From Batillaria attramentaria (lineage: Eukaryota; Mollusca; Gastropoda; Batillariidae), in contig JACVVK020000385.1 in assembly GCA_018292915.2 (NCBI GenBank), forward strand, positions 124,001 through 188,000: a stretch of 64,000 nt of DNA, in the 5' to 3' direction. Within the stretch, counting starts at the first letter, position 1, and the number at the start of each line of letters is the position of its first letter. Under the pieces are notes generated by a model. It had not been told where the DNA came from and did not search any database. It saw only the letters and a program-made list of their open reading frames with translations. Position numbers and translations under genes: made by a program. This document shows positions 51,008-62,829 of the stretch, piece after piece.

Positions 51008-52597
51008 GTGAGTTTGATATTTGACATCAACGTTTATTGCGCACTTCTGTCAGATTTGTATTGTGTTCCTTCAGGTTAGCCCATGACATAAGACCATGGG
51101 TAAAAACATCTAAGACTGCAGGTTAAATGCACATCACATATGCTGCACTTTGTTTTGTTTTTGTATGTATATTGTGTCCAATTCAGTACAATGCCGTGTT
51201 TTGTTTGATGTACTACAGATCAGCCACCGGATGCCAGCGACCCTTCCCATCCCTCCACCTCCCATTCCCACCCCCTACCCCTCCAAATCCCAGTCCTGTC
51301 CCAATCCTCACCCCCCCCCCCCTTTTTCCTTGTCTTCTTTTCTACTCTATCCTGTTCTGTTCTTTCTTCTCTTTCTTCTGTTCTATTCTGTCCTTTCTTC
51401 TATTCTATTCTGTTCTTTCTTCTGTTCTATTCTGTTCTATCTTCTACATTTGTTCCCTTCCCCTCCCCAGTAGGGCCCCTGATACCGTGTCTCATATACT
51501 CGGATGTGGGGTCAGTGGGCAGTGCAGCACCAATGTTGAGTGTCTCAGAAACTGCAAAAATATGTTTTGAAAGGAACGTTTTTCATTCTCATTGAAAATA
51601 ATTGTTGGTCTTTTGGTGAGCAAAATTCTTTTGCTCGCATTATTTTTGTCTTCATTAAATCAGGTTTTGGCTTTTCATGAGTTTCAAAAACCATGTTTTC
51701 AAATGTCCACATAGGCCATTACAGTTTTGGGCAGTTAGGCAAAAAGTGAGACTCGTTTTATTCTGTGATGGCCTTTCACTGTTCTTTGGTGCTGCACTCA
51801 TCTGTTGTGAGGGAAAATTCTGAAATAGTATTTTGTATCTGAAAGATGAAAAAAAAACAAAAAAAACCCCTCAAACTCAAAGATGAAAACAGAAAATGAA
51901 ATGACCCGCATGTCAAATGATATTTTTGGCTTTGGTAAACATGTCATTTTCCCTTTCATGTATCTCGTTGGCTTTTGTGGTCATATCTCTTTTGCTTTTG
52001 TACAAAATTTCGAAATTCATTGAAACTTTTATAGGAATAGTACAGATAAGCCAGTCCATTTGCTGGTTTTGTTGTTCTTCTTTTGTGAAAGGGGGGGGGG
52101 GGGCATGGGGCAGCGAATGGACAGGCTTATTGTTTTGCAGAATTTTTCCTCACAAACAGGTGTGCAAGTGATGTGTCAGTGTGTGCACAGTTCATTCCGA
52201 TATTTACTTTGGGCTGTTTCAGGCTTTCTCTTTTTGCTAAATATGATTTATGTGATATTCAAAATTCAACAAAATCAAGAAGTTTGTGTAAGAAAAACAT
52301 TCCTTTTTCCATAACAGTCAGAAAAAGTTTGCGGTAAAACTTGTTTTGGTTCAAACTTCATTTTATTGCTGGAATTAAATTTCTGTGGCCACCTTCAGTA
52401 TTACATACAGATATCAGTAGTATGCTTCAGACTTGATAAACTGTAAAGTATGTCTAGAGTAAGTATATTGTTTGGGGAGTGGGGAGGGGGGTGGGATCCT
52501 TCTGTCAGCTCATTTAGTATTTCACATATGCATCCTTCATCAACAGGTTCAGTACTAGGACCCTAGGGACCATGTTATACTGAAGGTGAACTGTATG

Positions 52598-55500
52598 TCA
52601 GAATAAACTGTGCACTTATCTGGTTATTAGGTTTAAAGATGCAGCGTTTTTTTTATTAATGTTTCCAATTATTACATGTTGTTTGTTCGTTTAAGAGGGG
52701 GATAGGGGCGTGGGCTAGCCCCCAGTGGGGCAGCACTCGTACACACACTGGGGTGTGCCAGAGTGCGCCATCTCATGGTAGCTCCCAGCACTCCACCTCG
52801 CTGCCCAAGGGCAGGCCGTGCACTGGTCAGTCTCCCTGTCCGACCCCCGGCAGACCCCCCGGGATCCTCTGCCCCCCAGCACCACACCTGGGCGGTTCTG
52901 GTAGGTCCATTCTTCCTCTTGTCTCGTAACCGTGGGGCTATGTCCCATTAGTGGAAGGTTTCAGTGCTGTGGCTGTGCTGTCTGGCTTGGCGGTGACAGA
53001 TTCCCTTTTCTCCCAGAAAGGGGCTTTTGGGCCGCACTCCTTTTCAGGTTCTAGTATTTCTTTCTGAAGGTATGTGTGTGCTACATTTGCAGTCTGGTTG
53101 TGTATCAGACAGCCAGATTTTGCTTGAGAGGTGATTTCATCACCAGCATCATTACTTTTACACTGGGAAAATTTTTGTTCGCTTGGGAGACTTTTGGGGG
53201 CTGAACACGTCAGCCCCCAAAAGTAGAGGGGACACATAATTTTTAAACTTTTAAATTTTTTTTGTTTTTAAACTTTATTTTTCGACATTTACTCACCGGT
53301 CAAAGGTTCTCTGTCACGGATGTAACTCTCTTTAAAAAAAAAAGAAAAAAAAAAGGTTTAACCTTCCCATCTTAAATTGCACCCATCCTGGTTTGCCCAT
53401 TATCATTGTGCATACTGGCTTCAGCGACCTCCGTGGATTCCACTCATAACCGGGGAGGAATACTACTGGAGGATTATCGCTTGGAGTTTAGTGCAAAACA
53501 TAGGCATTACAGAAATTGCCCTGACTTCAGCAACCTTCGTGGATTCCACTCATGACCGGGGAGGAATACTACTGGAGGATTATCGCTTGGAGTTTAGTGC
53601 AAAACATAGGCATTACAGAAATTGCCCTGACTTCAGCGACCTCCGTGGATTCCACTCATGACCGGGGAGGAATACTACTGGAGGATTATCGCTTGGAGTT
53701 TAGTGCAAAACATAGGCATTACAGAAATTGCCCTGACTTCAGCAACCTTCGTGGATTCCACTCATGACCGGGGAGGAATACCACTGGAAGAACGTTGCAT
53801 GAAGTTCAAGTGCAGAAAAAAAAATTGTCCTGACTTCAGCAACCTTCGTGGATTCCACTCATGACCGGGGAGGAATACCACTGGAGGAACATTGCATGAA
53901 GTTGAAATTGTCCTGACTTCAGCAACCTTCGTGGATTCCACTCATGACCGGGGAGGAATACCACTGGAGGAACATTGCATGAAGTTCAGGTGCAAAAAAA
54001 GAAATAAAGAAAAGAAAAAAAGATGGGCATTACAGAAATTGTCCTGACTTCAGCAACCTTCGTGGATTCCACTCATGACCGGGGAGGAATACCACTGGAG
54101 GAACATTGCATGAAGTTTAGGTGCAAAAAAAAAATAAAGAAAGAAAGCAAAGAAAAAAAAAAGATGGGCATTACAGAAATTGTCCTGATTTCAGCAACCT
54201 TCGTGGATTCCACTCATGACCGGGGAGGAATACTACTGGAGGAACTTTGCATGAAGTTCAGGTGCAAAAAAAAAATAATAGTAAAGAAAAGAAAAAACGA
54301 TGGGCATTACAGAAATTGGCCTGACTTCAGCAACCTTCGTAGTTTCCACTCATGACCGGGGAGGAATACTACTGGAGAAACATTGCATGAAGTTCAGGTG
54401 CAAAAAAAAAAAAAAAGAACAAAGATGGGCATTACAAAAATTGTCCTGACTTCAGCAACCTTCGTGGATTCCACTCATGACCGGGGAGGAATACTACTGG
54501 AGGGCCATTGCGTAAAGTTCAGGTGCAAAAAAGAAAGAAAAAAAGTGTGACTTTGAACCTTAAATTCCCCCTCTCTCTCTCTCTCTCTCTTGTTCACTAC
54601 ACCGAACAAGTACAAGAGTTCACACATGACCGGTTAGGAGAAATCTCTTTTTTTATAGATGTGTCCCCTCATCAAGTGGGTGTGAGGGCGGGCTCCCAAA
54701 GCCTACAAAAGATTCCCAGGAACGTTAAGTGCAGTAAAAGTATATGATGCTGGTTTTGAAATTACTGTCTCATGCACAATCTGGTGCATGCTCATGAAGT
54801 CAGTACTGTAGATTTACTGCACATGCACTCAGCACGGCTGTCTCATATGCTGTTAGGGGTTGATGATACGAGATAGGTAAGGCATCCTATCCGGCGGGGA
54901 TGGTTACCTCTCTCATTCATCAACCCTTGACAGTATGTGGTACAGCTTCAGTGCTGAGTGGAATGTGCAGTAAACTACAGCAATGGCTTCGTGAGTTGTC
55001 TGGTAGTACAATTAGGCTGCCAAGCACACACATACTGGATGAAAGGAATGCTGGAACCCTGAAAAGGGGTGCACAACCCAAAAGTCCCCTTTCTGGGGGT
55101 TGAGGGACTCTGTCGCTGTCAAGTCAGCGCGGCACAACTGCAGTACTGATTCCTTCCACTGGTGGGGCATGGTTCCACTGGTTGCGGGGCAATGAGGAAG
55201 GTGGGCCACCAGGATCGACCCAGAGTGTGGATGCTGGGCAAGGCAGAGGAGCGGGAAAGGAAGGGAGAGGGGGCTGACCGGAGGGCGGCAGGGAGATCTG
55301 GCCAGTGGCGGCCTCCCTCGTGCAGCGAGGTGTTGTGCCGGGAGAGACCATGGGATGGCACACCCAGGTGCATCCCGGTGTGCGTGCGTGTGCTGCCCCA
55401 CTGGGGGAGAGCCCACGCCCCAATCCCTCTTTTTTTTTTGTCTGGGGGACGTAGGCGTGTGAATGTGTGTGAGAGAGTGGGTGCTTGTGTGACTGACTGA

Positions 55501-55738
55501 CTGACGCCAACAACATTGTGTGCATGAGACCAACTGACTGACGTCCTACAAGAGACTAAGAGAGGATGTGTGTCACCAGGGATTTTGATTACCATCATGT
55601 ACTGGTACCAAGATCCCTGGTGTGGCTGACTGACAGACTTCAGACAAGATACAGAGAGTGTGTATGCATGTGTGACCAACTGACAACATGAGACAATGAG
55701 AGGGAAAGAGTGTGCATGCATGAGAGATTGTGCGCGCA

Positions 55739-55774
<36 letters not shown>

Positions 55775-56155
55775 CGAATGAGTGAGTGAAAGGGAGAGCT
55801 GTGTGTGTGTGTGTGTGTGTGGGGGGGGGGTGGGGATGTGCATGTGCCTGTGCGAATGAGTGAGTGAAAGGGAGAGCGAGAGGAGTGTGTGTTGGTGAGA
55901 GAGGGCTTTTGTATTTTGTTGTTTTCTAGTCATTTTTATTTTATTTTCTTATTACTTTTTTCTTATTGGGAATATGGTGGGTGGGCGGGTGAGTGGGTAG
56001 TGTGTAGGTAGCATGTAGTCTAGTGGGTGGGTAGATGTGGGAGGTTTGTGTTTAGATGGGTGGGGAGGGGGGCATAGTTTTTATTTATTTATTTGGTTAT
56101 TTTTTTAATACTTTTTAGCTGCATCTTTAAACCTACAAACAGATCACTGAAACAT
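52598..56155. repeat. Large imperfect inverted repeat (foldback)
   Basis: The left arm 52620-53390 and right arm 54540-55430 are inverted copies. Matching pairs include GCTGCCCCACTGGGGG (inverted at about 52725, direct at 55392), CCCTTTCTGGG, GTAAAAGTA-ATGATGCTGG and TATGTGTCCCCTC. The outer ends GCTGCATCTTTAAACCT (direct at 56120, inverted at about 52630) pair as well. The right arm has about 690 bp of extra microsatellite-rich DNA (55430-56115). It could be a foldback transposon or an inverted duplication. Confidence 0.8.
53390..54540 (+). repeat. Ten-copy tandem array at the foldback apex
   Basis: The unit contains CCTGACTTCAGCAACCTTCG, then GGATTCCACTCATGACCGGG and GAGGAATACTACTGGAGG. 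The first three periods are 106 bp; later units have variable A-rich linkers of about 84-145 bp. The copies are very similar. Confidence 0.93.
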
Positions 56156-57121
56156 TGCTTGCAGTTGTGATTGAGCATGAGAGAGCCAAGCTAAAGTTGC
56201 TTGTAACTGTTTTTGGGTTAGGTCAGAAACGAAGTCATTGTGTACATTGTTAATTTTGATTTTTCACAACATGAAAGATGAATTTTTTTTTAAAATCAGA
56301 TTTTAAAATATCTTAACACTAGCCATGTTTTCCCATGCTCAGTCACAATTAGTTGGTCACCAGCCGTTGCCAGTCTGCAGTCGGGGATGTGTGCAAAAAA
56401 AGATAAAAAGTTGGAAAGAACAAAAATCGTAATTTTGTAAAAGTGAATGAAATTTCAGAGGCCCAGCATCGGTTTTTTGGTCCATCGTTTTATTATTTAA
56501 ATTCAACATTTCTATTCAACAAGTACTGGGTCCCTAGCCTATTTAGATGTGGCCATTCCAAAGATTACTAGCTGAGACTGATATATTAGAACATAGGCCA
56601 TGCAAAAACGAAGAAAAAAAAAATCATGTCAAATTCCAGACCTTCCTGACATAGCATGACTGGCAGCTTTTGCCTGGTGGGAAAGAGTGGTGGGATTCCC
56701 CCCCCCCCCCCCCCCCATCTCTCTCTTACTCGTGCTTTCAATCTCCCTCCCTCCCTCCCTCCACCCCCATGCGATCCCCCTCCATTTCCATTATCCAAAT
56801 CCACTGCGGATACCCTCAGTCCCCTCCCTGGTGTCCAGATCAACGTTTCACCTGAGAGAGGCCGCCCTGACCTGCACGGAGTCTTTAGTCATCGCAGGTT
56901 GGTCACAGGTCATTGTGTATGCAGTGGATCAACATCACAATTTATCTATCTGATGTATGACAGTGTTTTTTTTTTTGTTTTTTTTTTTTAATTAGTGTTG
57001 AGGTTCATCGTAAATTGTTAATTCCTCACTGAACAGTTAATAGCTATAATGAACACTCTTACTTTTTTATCAGTTTATTTTCACATTTTGATATTACATA
57101 GATACGGTATGGTACTGACTC

Positions 57122-57124
<3 letters not shown>

Positions 57125-57181
<57 letters not shown>
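57125..57181 (+). repeat. (GT)n microsatellite
   Basis: About 28 GT units, 420 bp upstream of block X1. Confidence 0.97.
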
Positions 57182-57187
<6 letters not shown>

Positions 57188-57605
57188 TTGTTTCAGGGGT
57201 GTACGTACCATTGCTGACTGTGGCACAGTATGTAGTTATCTTAGTATATTGACTCCCACCTCATATGTCACCAAATGCAAATGATTGTATACATGTTTAT
57301 TACCTTCATTGAATTCTTGTTGCTTGATTAAAGCTGATTTCAATCACTAACAATGTTGTTTTTCTGGATGTGAGTTTCAGACAATCTGTTGTTGGCGCCT
57401 GCCTTGCTTTGGACTTGAGGACACAGGATCGCACTCAATATCTGAGTCTGGCATAATACTTGCAAAATGCCTTTGCACCGCCATGCAAGTGGAATCACAT
57501 TTGTGTAAATTTTAAGCCAGTTGTGTGATTGTTTTTAACATGGCTAATTGCAGTTACAAATCAAACCACTTGAACATAATTTGGCTGTTTTGTGTGTTGT
57601 CACAG

Positions 57606-58041
57606 CCACTGATGGTCACTGCAGCAGTGGCAACATTCAGGATGGATGTGCATACAGGACCAGATGTACACCATGACATTCACAACAACTGGATTGCAGG
57701 ACCAGCCATACATCATCAGTTCATCACCTTCACTACATCTGTGTCCAGGACCAGTTGTACACCAAAACCTTCACCACAGCCAAATCAAAGAACCAGCCAT
57801 ACATCATCACCTTCACCACAACTGTATCGAAGGACCAGCCATACATCATCACCTTCACCACAACTGTATTGAAGGACCAGTCATACATCACCTTCACAAC
57901 AACTGTATTGAAGGACCAGCCATACATCATCACCTTCACAACAACTGTATCGAAGGACCAGCCAAACACCATCACCTTCACCACAACTGTATCACAGGAC
58001 CAGCCATGCAAGTGGGAGAGACAGCTGGGTTACTTTCTTTG
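57606..58041 (+). repeat. Exon-like block X1 with 42-bp-type repeats
   Basis: The acceptor is tgtgttgtcacag and the donor is CTTTGA|gtgagttt. About seven units of ACCTTCACCACAACTGTATC followed by GAAGGACCAGCCATACATCATC. All three forward frames and one reverse frame stay open, so an open frame by itself is not evidence of coding. Confidence 0.6.
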
Positions 58042-58282
58042 AGTGAGTTTGATTTTTTTTTTTCCTCCTCTTCAGTATAGTTGAAGCCAAGCTAAGAAAT
58101 AAAATGTTACATACATTGAGACTTCCATAGCACAACTCAGCAGTCAAGGGACATGCTTCCTATGTCATCATTGAAACTCTTTAGTACTTGCTTGATTAAT
58201 CATTCATCCCAAATTTATGTTGTCAGTGGATCTGAGAATACATTATCAAAGTGCCGACACCATAACTTTTGTTTATCTTTAG

Positions 58283-58678
58283 ATTTAGATTGATCTGGTT
58301 GGTGAACGACTTGCAAGCCACCATGTGACATCACAAGTACCATGGTCAACCAGGCAGCGCACGGGCAGCAGGACCAGTTACAACACAGTCAGTGCAGCAG
58401 TTGTAGAGGCAGACTGGAAGTGAAGATGATCCACCGTACCACACAACCTTCATCACAATCGTATCGCAGGACCAGCCATACACCAGCACCTTCCCCATAC
58501 ATCACCTTCACCACAATTGTAACGCAGGACCAGCTGTACCAGCTGACTTCACCACAGCTGAGTCTCGGAACCAGCTGCACACCATCAGCTTCACCACAAC
58601 TGTATCACAGTGCCAGCTGTACCCCACCACTTTCACCAAAGCTGTATCGAAGAGACAGCTGTGTTATTTTCTTCAGTT
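58283..58678 (+). repeat. Exon-like block X2 with diverged repeats
   Basis: The acceptor is tttatctttag and the donor is TTCAGTT|gtgagttt. The repeat units are diverged (ATCGCAGGACCAGCCATACA and so on). The whole block plus the downstream intron is a duplicate of the X1 region: CAAGCTAAGAAAT and CACTGGATCT/GTGGATCT motifs recur in both introns. Confidence 0.6.
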
Positions 58679-58939
58679 GTGAGTTTGATTTCTTGATTTT
58701 CCTCTCATTTAATATCAGCTTTTAACATTGTGAAATTACTGGTGTTTTATCTTCATTTTAACTTTTCAGTGAAAGTCAAGCTAAGAAATGTTGCCTAGAA
58801 TGAGATTTCCTTAGCACAACTTAGCAGTCCAAGGCATGTTTCTTGTGCCCCGACTGAAACACTTCAATACTTTTTGTTGTCACTGGATCTTAGAATACAT
58901 TAACAAAGTGCTGATTATATGATTTTTGTTTATTTCCAG

Positions 58940-60535
58940 CTGATCCCTTTGGTAAACGACACCAGCTACAGAGATCCCCACCAGTTGTGATGGCAGAAGG
59001 AGCAAGCCACCATGTGACATCACAAGTACATGTACCGCCTGTAGCAGTGCAGCAGTCGTAGAGGCAGAGCTACAACTGTATTGAAGGACATGCAGTACCA
59101 CATCACCTTTACCAGAACTGTATTGCAGGACCAGCCGTACACCATCACCTGCACAGCCATATCACGTGACCAGCTGTACGCCCTCACCTTCACCACAACT
59201 GTATCGCACGACCAGCCGAAAACCATAACCTTCACCACAACTGTATTGCAGGACCAGCCGCACATCATCACCTTCACCACAACTGTATCGCAGGACCAGC
59301 CGAACATCATCACCTTCACCACAACTGTATCGCAGGACCAGCCGAACATCACCTTCGCCACAACTATCACACGACCAGCCGTACACCATCACCTTCACCA
59401 CAACTGTATCACACGACCAGCCGAAAACCATCACCTTCACCACAACTGTATCACACGACCAGCCGAAAACCATCACCTTCACCACAACTGTATTGCAGGA
59501 CCAGCCGCACATCATCACCTTCACCACAACTGTATCGCAGGACCAGCCGAACATCATCACCTTCGCCACAACTGTATGACAGTACTGGCTGTACCACATC
59601 AACTTCACTACAACTCTATCACAAGACACTAACATTTTCACCACAACTGTATCGTGGAAACAGCTCTGCCAGAACACCATCGCCTAACTGTATTGCAGGA
59701 CCAGCTATACCAGATCACCTTCACCACAGCTGAATCTCAGCACCATCCATACTCACCACAATTGTATTACAGCACATCACCACCTTCACCATAACTGCTT
59801 CTTGGGAGCGGCTCTACCACAACAACTTCATCACAAAGTATTGCAGGATCAGCAGTTCAACATCAAGCATCTCGCATGACCAGCTGTACCAGATCCGCTT
59901 TACCACAGCTGAATCTCGGGACTACCTGTACTAAATCTGTTCCACATCACCTTCACCACAGCTGTATGGCAGGACCATCTGTACAATGTTGCCTTCACCA
60001 CAACTGTATCGCAAGACCAGCCGTACACCATCACGTTTACAACTGTATCACAGGACAAGCTGTTCCAAATCACCTTCACCACAGCTGTATGGCAGGACCA
60101 TATGTACAACGTCGCCTTCACCACAACTGTATCTCAGGACCAGCCGTGCACCATCCCCTTCACCGCGACTGTATCGCAGGACCAGCCGTGCACATCCCCT
60201 TCACCGCGACTGTATTGCAGACCAGCCGTGCACCATCCCCTTCACCGCGACTGTATTGCAGGACCAGCCGTGCACCATCCCCTTCACCGCGACTGTATCG
60301 CAGGACCAGCCGTGCACCATCCCCTTCACCGCGACTGTATCGCAGGACCAGCCGTGCACCATCCCCTTCACCGCGACTGTATCGCAGGACCAGCCGTGCA
60401 CCATCCCCTTCACCGCGACTGTATCGCAGGACCAGCCGTGCACCATCCCCTTCACCGCGACTGTATCGCAGGACCAGCCGTGCACCATCCCCTTCACCAC
60501 AACTGTATCGCAGGACCAGTCAACGATACTGTGGG
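58940..60535 (+). repeat. Exon-like block X3, long 42-bp minisatellite
   Basis: The acceptor is gtttatttccag, then CTGATCCCTTTGGTAAACGA, homologous to the start of X2. About 35 repeat units follow. The last ten or so (60130-60535) are almost identical 42-mers containing CCGTGCACCATCCCCTTCAC and CGCGACTGTATCGCAGGACC. One frame reads TFTTTVSQDQPYTI as a 14-residue unit, but small indels shift the frame along the array. Confidence 0.75.
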
Positions 60536-60793
60536 TATAATGTAGCAGTGGTGGGTGTTGTGGGGATATAAATGTCTGACATCACATGCCAACAACAGGG
60601 ATTGAAACTTCACTCTTGGCTCTCCAATGACCACTGACAAAGGTTCTGGCAGTTCCAATATATATAAAATTTATTCAGCAGCCTCTCATGATACGGTGAA
60701 TCATCAAGTCATCCAATGACCCTGCAAACAAGTAGTTTACAGTACCGTTAAAATACAGAACACACATCGTCATTTAGTAACATCGCAATAGTC

Positions 60794-61190
60794 TTTTTTT
60801 TTTTGCTGCCCCAACTCTTTGCCAGCTCCTGTGGTGTTCCTCCCAGGTCATGGGTGGAACCCACGGAGGACTCGGAAGCTGGGACAATTTTTATTATGCA
60901 TGATGATGGAGATGGGGATGATACCAGGCCCAGGAACTACGGCACCTGCGGTGCCGGCCGTGTAATCATCCACATCATAAGACGTGTCATACTAAGGGAA
61001 GCACCCCTAAAGTCGCACCCGTGAAGTGGGTGAAACTCGGCTGTGTGGCAACAGCCTCCCCACTTGGCCCATAGCACACCCGCTCTGGGTAGGAGCCGAC
61101 CTAGGTATGAAAAATCCCGCTTGCCTCGGCTGGGACTCTAACCCGGGTCTCCCGGTCCCTGGTCCGAAGTGCTAACCACACTACGGGGGT
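60794..61190 (-). mobile_element. SINE family B, near full length
   Basis: This copy runs from an oligo-T tract (A-tail on the minus strand) at 60794 to the tRNA-like head ending near 61190. Compared with the 36183 copy it lacks the sequence between GATGGGGATGAT and ACCAGGCCC, an internal deletion of about 75 bp. Confidence 0.87.
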
Positions 61191-61417
61191 CGATCAGTTC
61201 TCCAACTTAGCAGTCGACTGTGCCGACAAATATGCATCAATGGGCATACCAACCATATTTATATTTTAGTATTACTTGTACTGTGTAAATTTACATACGC
61301 ACGCGCACACACTGCGAAACGGCGCAAGACTTTATGTTCAGGTAGTGCATGTTGAAATTTATCAGCCTTGGTCAGACCTAAACACACACTAAAAGAACCA
61401 GCAAAAAGACAATGCCC

Positions 61418-61448
<31 letters not shown>

Positions 61449-61559
61449 CACCCCCCTGAAAAAAACACCAACAAATAAAAAATAAATCAGACAAACTCAA
61501 AGGTAAACAACAGAGAAATAGTGAACCCTCTTGTTAAGTTTGAAAATCAGCTGTATTGT

Positions 61560-62520
61560 CTAGTACTAATCTTTGTTGTTGTTTTTCAAAGAGAGGTAGG
61601 GTTGGGGTCAAACGTCCAATTCGATGAGGCAATGTCACTAGTGACAAAACTAGCAGAGACCCTTGAGCCACCAAGGAAGCAGACTGTTCTGACCAACATG
61701 GCTACCCTTTCCAGTGTTTCTTCCGACCAGTCGGAACAACAGAACTGATACAGCAACTGAGGACTGGGAGTGATCCCGGCGCCGCCATAGACCCTCGCTG
61801 ATGTCGTCCACTGATATTCTGGCCGATTTCAACACCAAGTTCGACACAATGAACTCCTCTCTGGATACTTTGAGTGGCCCGCGGTGCGGTGACTGACGGA
61901 ACTGAATGGCCCTGTTGGGTGCCTAGCTGGGCATGTGGCAGATCTACACAACAAGAACGACCAACGAGTTGACTGAACAGAACATGGAGTTGAATGCGAA
62001 GGTGGGGAGCTTGGGGGAGAAGGTGGGACACCTGGAGGAGCGGCTAGACGACATGGAGGTGCGCTTGAGGAGAAGCAACCTACCGGTACTCTTCTATGGC
62101 ACACTGTCACGGTGATAGACTACAGACTAACTGAACAAGAACGGAACCTGGCAGGAGACTGAGTGAAGAGACTGTAAAGAGTGTTCTCAGTCAGTGAAGG
62201 AAACGCTTGGCATTGAGGATAACGTTCAGTTCGATAGTGTGCACAGACTGACGGGAGGAGCCGGTTCGTCCGGTCGTCCTCACCACCTATCATTGCCAGG
62301 TCAACCCGGCTTCTACACTGCAACTGAGGACAAAGAACACGAACTCCGGAACAAGCAGAAGTTGAAGGGTTCAGACATCTTTGTTTGCGAGGCCGTATTA
62401 TACCAAGCGCATGAGAGACGTTCGAAGGAAACTGCTGCTTTCGCTGACTTGAGGTGGCGAGACAAAGAGGCCTGCAACCACGGTACAACTACGATCCCGT
62501 GCCGAAGACGACATCGTACT
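61560..62520 (+). pseudogene. Decayed LINE ORF1 (L1/Tx1-like)
   Basis: This resembles ORF1 of an L1/Tx1-type non-LTR retrotransposon, broken by stops and frameshifts. A coiled-coil-like run LNAKVGSLGEKVGHLEERLD (61990-62050) leads into RLRRSNLPVLFYG, matching the start of the RRM-like domain. Then come VKETLGIEDNVQFDSVHRL (62190-62250) and KGSDIFVCEAVLYQAHERR (62360-62420), as in the C-terminal domain of such proteins. In life the protein would bind LINE RNA. No intact frame remains. Confidence 0.75.
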
Positions 62521-62591
62521 GGCAAGCTAGGAACACGGCCGGGCCGCGACGACCACGACAACACCGACAGACATAACTACTCTGAAGCAGT

Positions 62592-62643
62592 ATCGTATGT
62601 GGTGGAAAAGGACGTTAAACCCCCAAACACCCACCCACCCACC
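62592..62643 (+). mobile_element. 5'-truncated SINE family A inside the LINE
   Basis: Only the last about 52 bp of the family is present (TGTGGTGGAAAAGGACGTTA, then AACACCC repeats). It is flanked by CTGAAGCAGT at 62582-62591 and 62644-62653, so this is a genuine short insertion by target-primed reverse transcription. Confidence 0.92.
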
Positions 62644-62829
62644 CTGAAGCAGTCTACTGTGCTACATGGCGCTGCACACCGTAGTTGCCTCTTTCCCAAA
62701 ACCAGTCCCCGGTAGCGGTCAGTATTGCACTTACCCTACCAGCACGTGAAACCGGCCTAAAACACTGTAGTTATGCGTCACTCAGGCGTCCTTAACCTTA
62801 CCACTAGCGTGACTGTCCACGGCGGTTGT

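Noticed and set aside
55012..55739. Long minus-strand frames over 55.0-55.7 kb
   Set aside because: They lie in the foldback's right arm and CACA-rich DNA. Overlapping frames are open, the composition is low-complexity, and no domain is recognised.
59162..59680. Minus-strand 172-codon frame with WSCDTVVVKV repeats
   Set aside because: It is the reverse reading of the 42-bp minisatellite. Openness on both strands follows from the unit itself.
60130..60535. Regular 42-bp units resembling a CRISPR array
   Set aside because: The units are contiguous without unique spacers, and the DNA is eukaryotic.
62194..62715. 173-codon frame at 62.2-62.7 kb as a host gene
   Set aside because: Its first half is LINE ORF1 remnant and its end is a SINE tail, so it is not a host gene.
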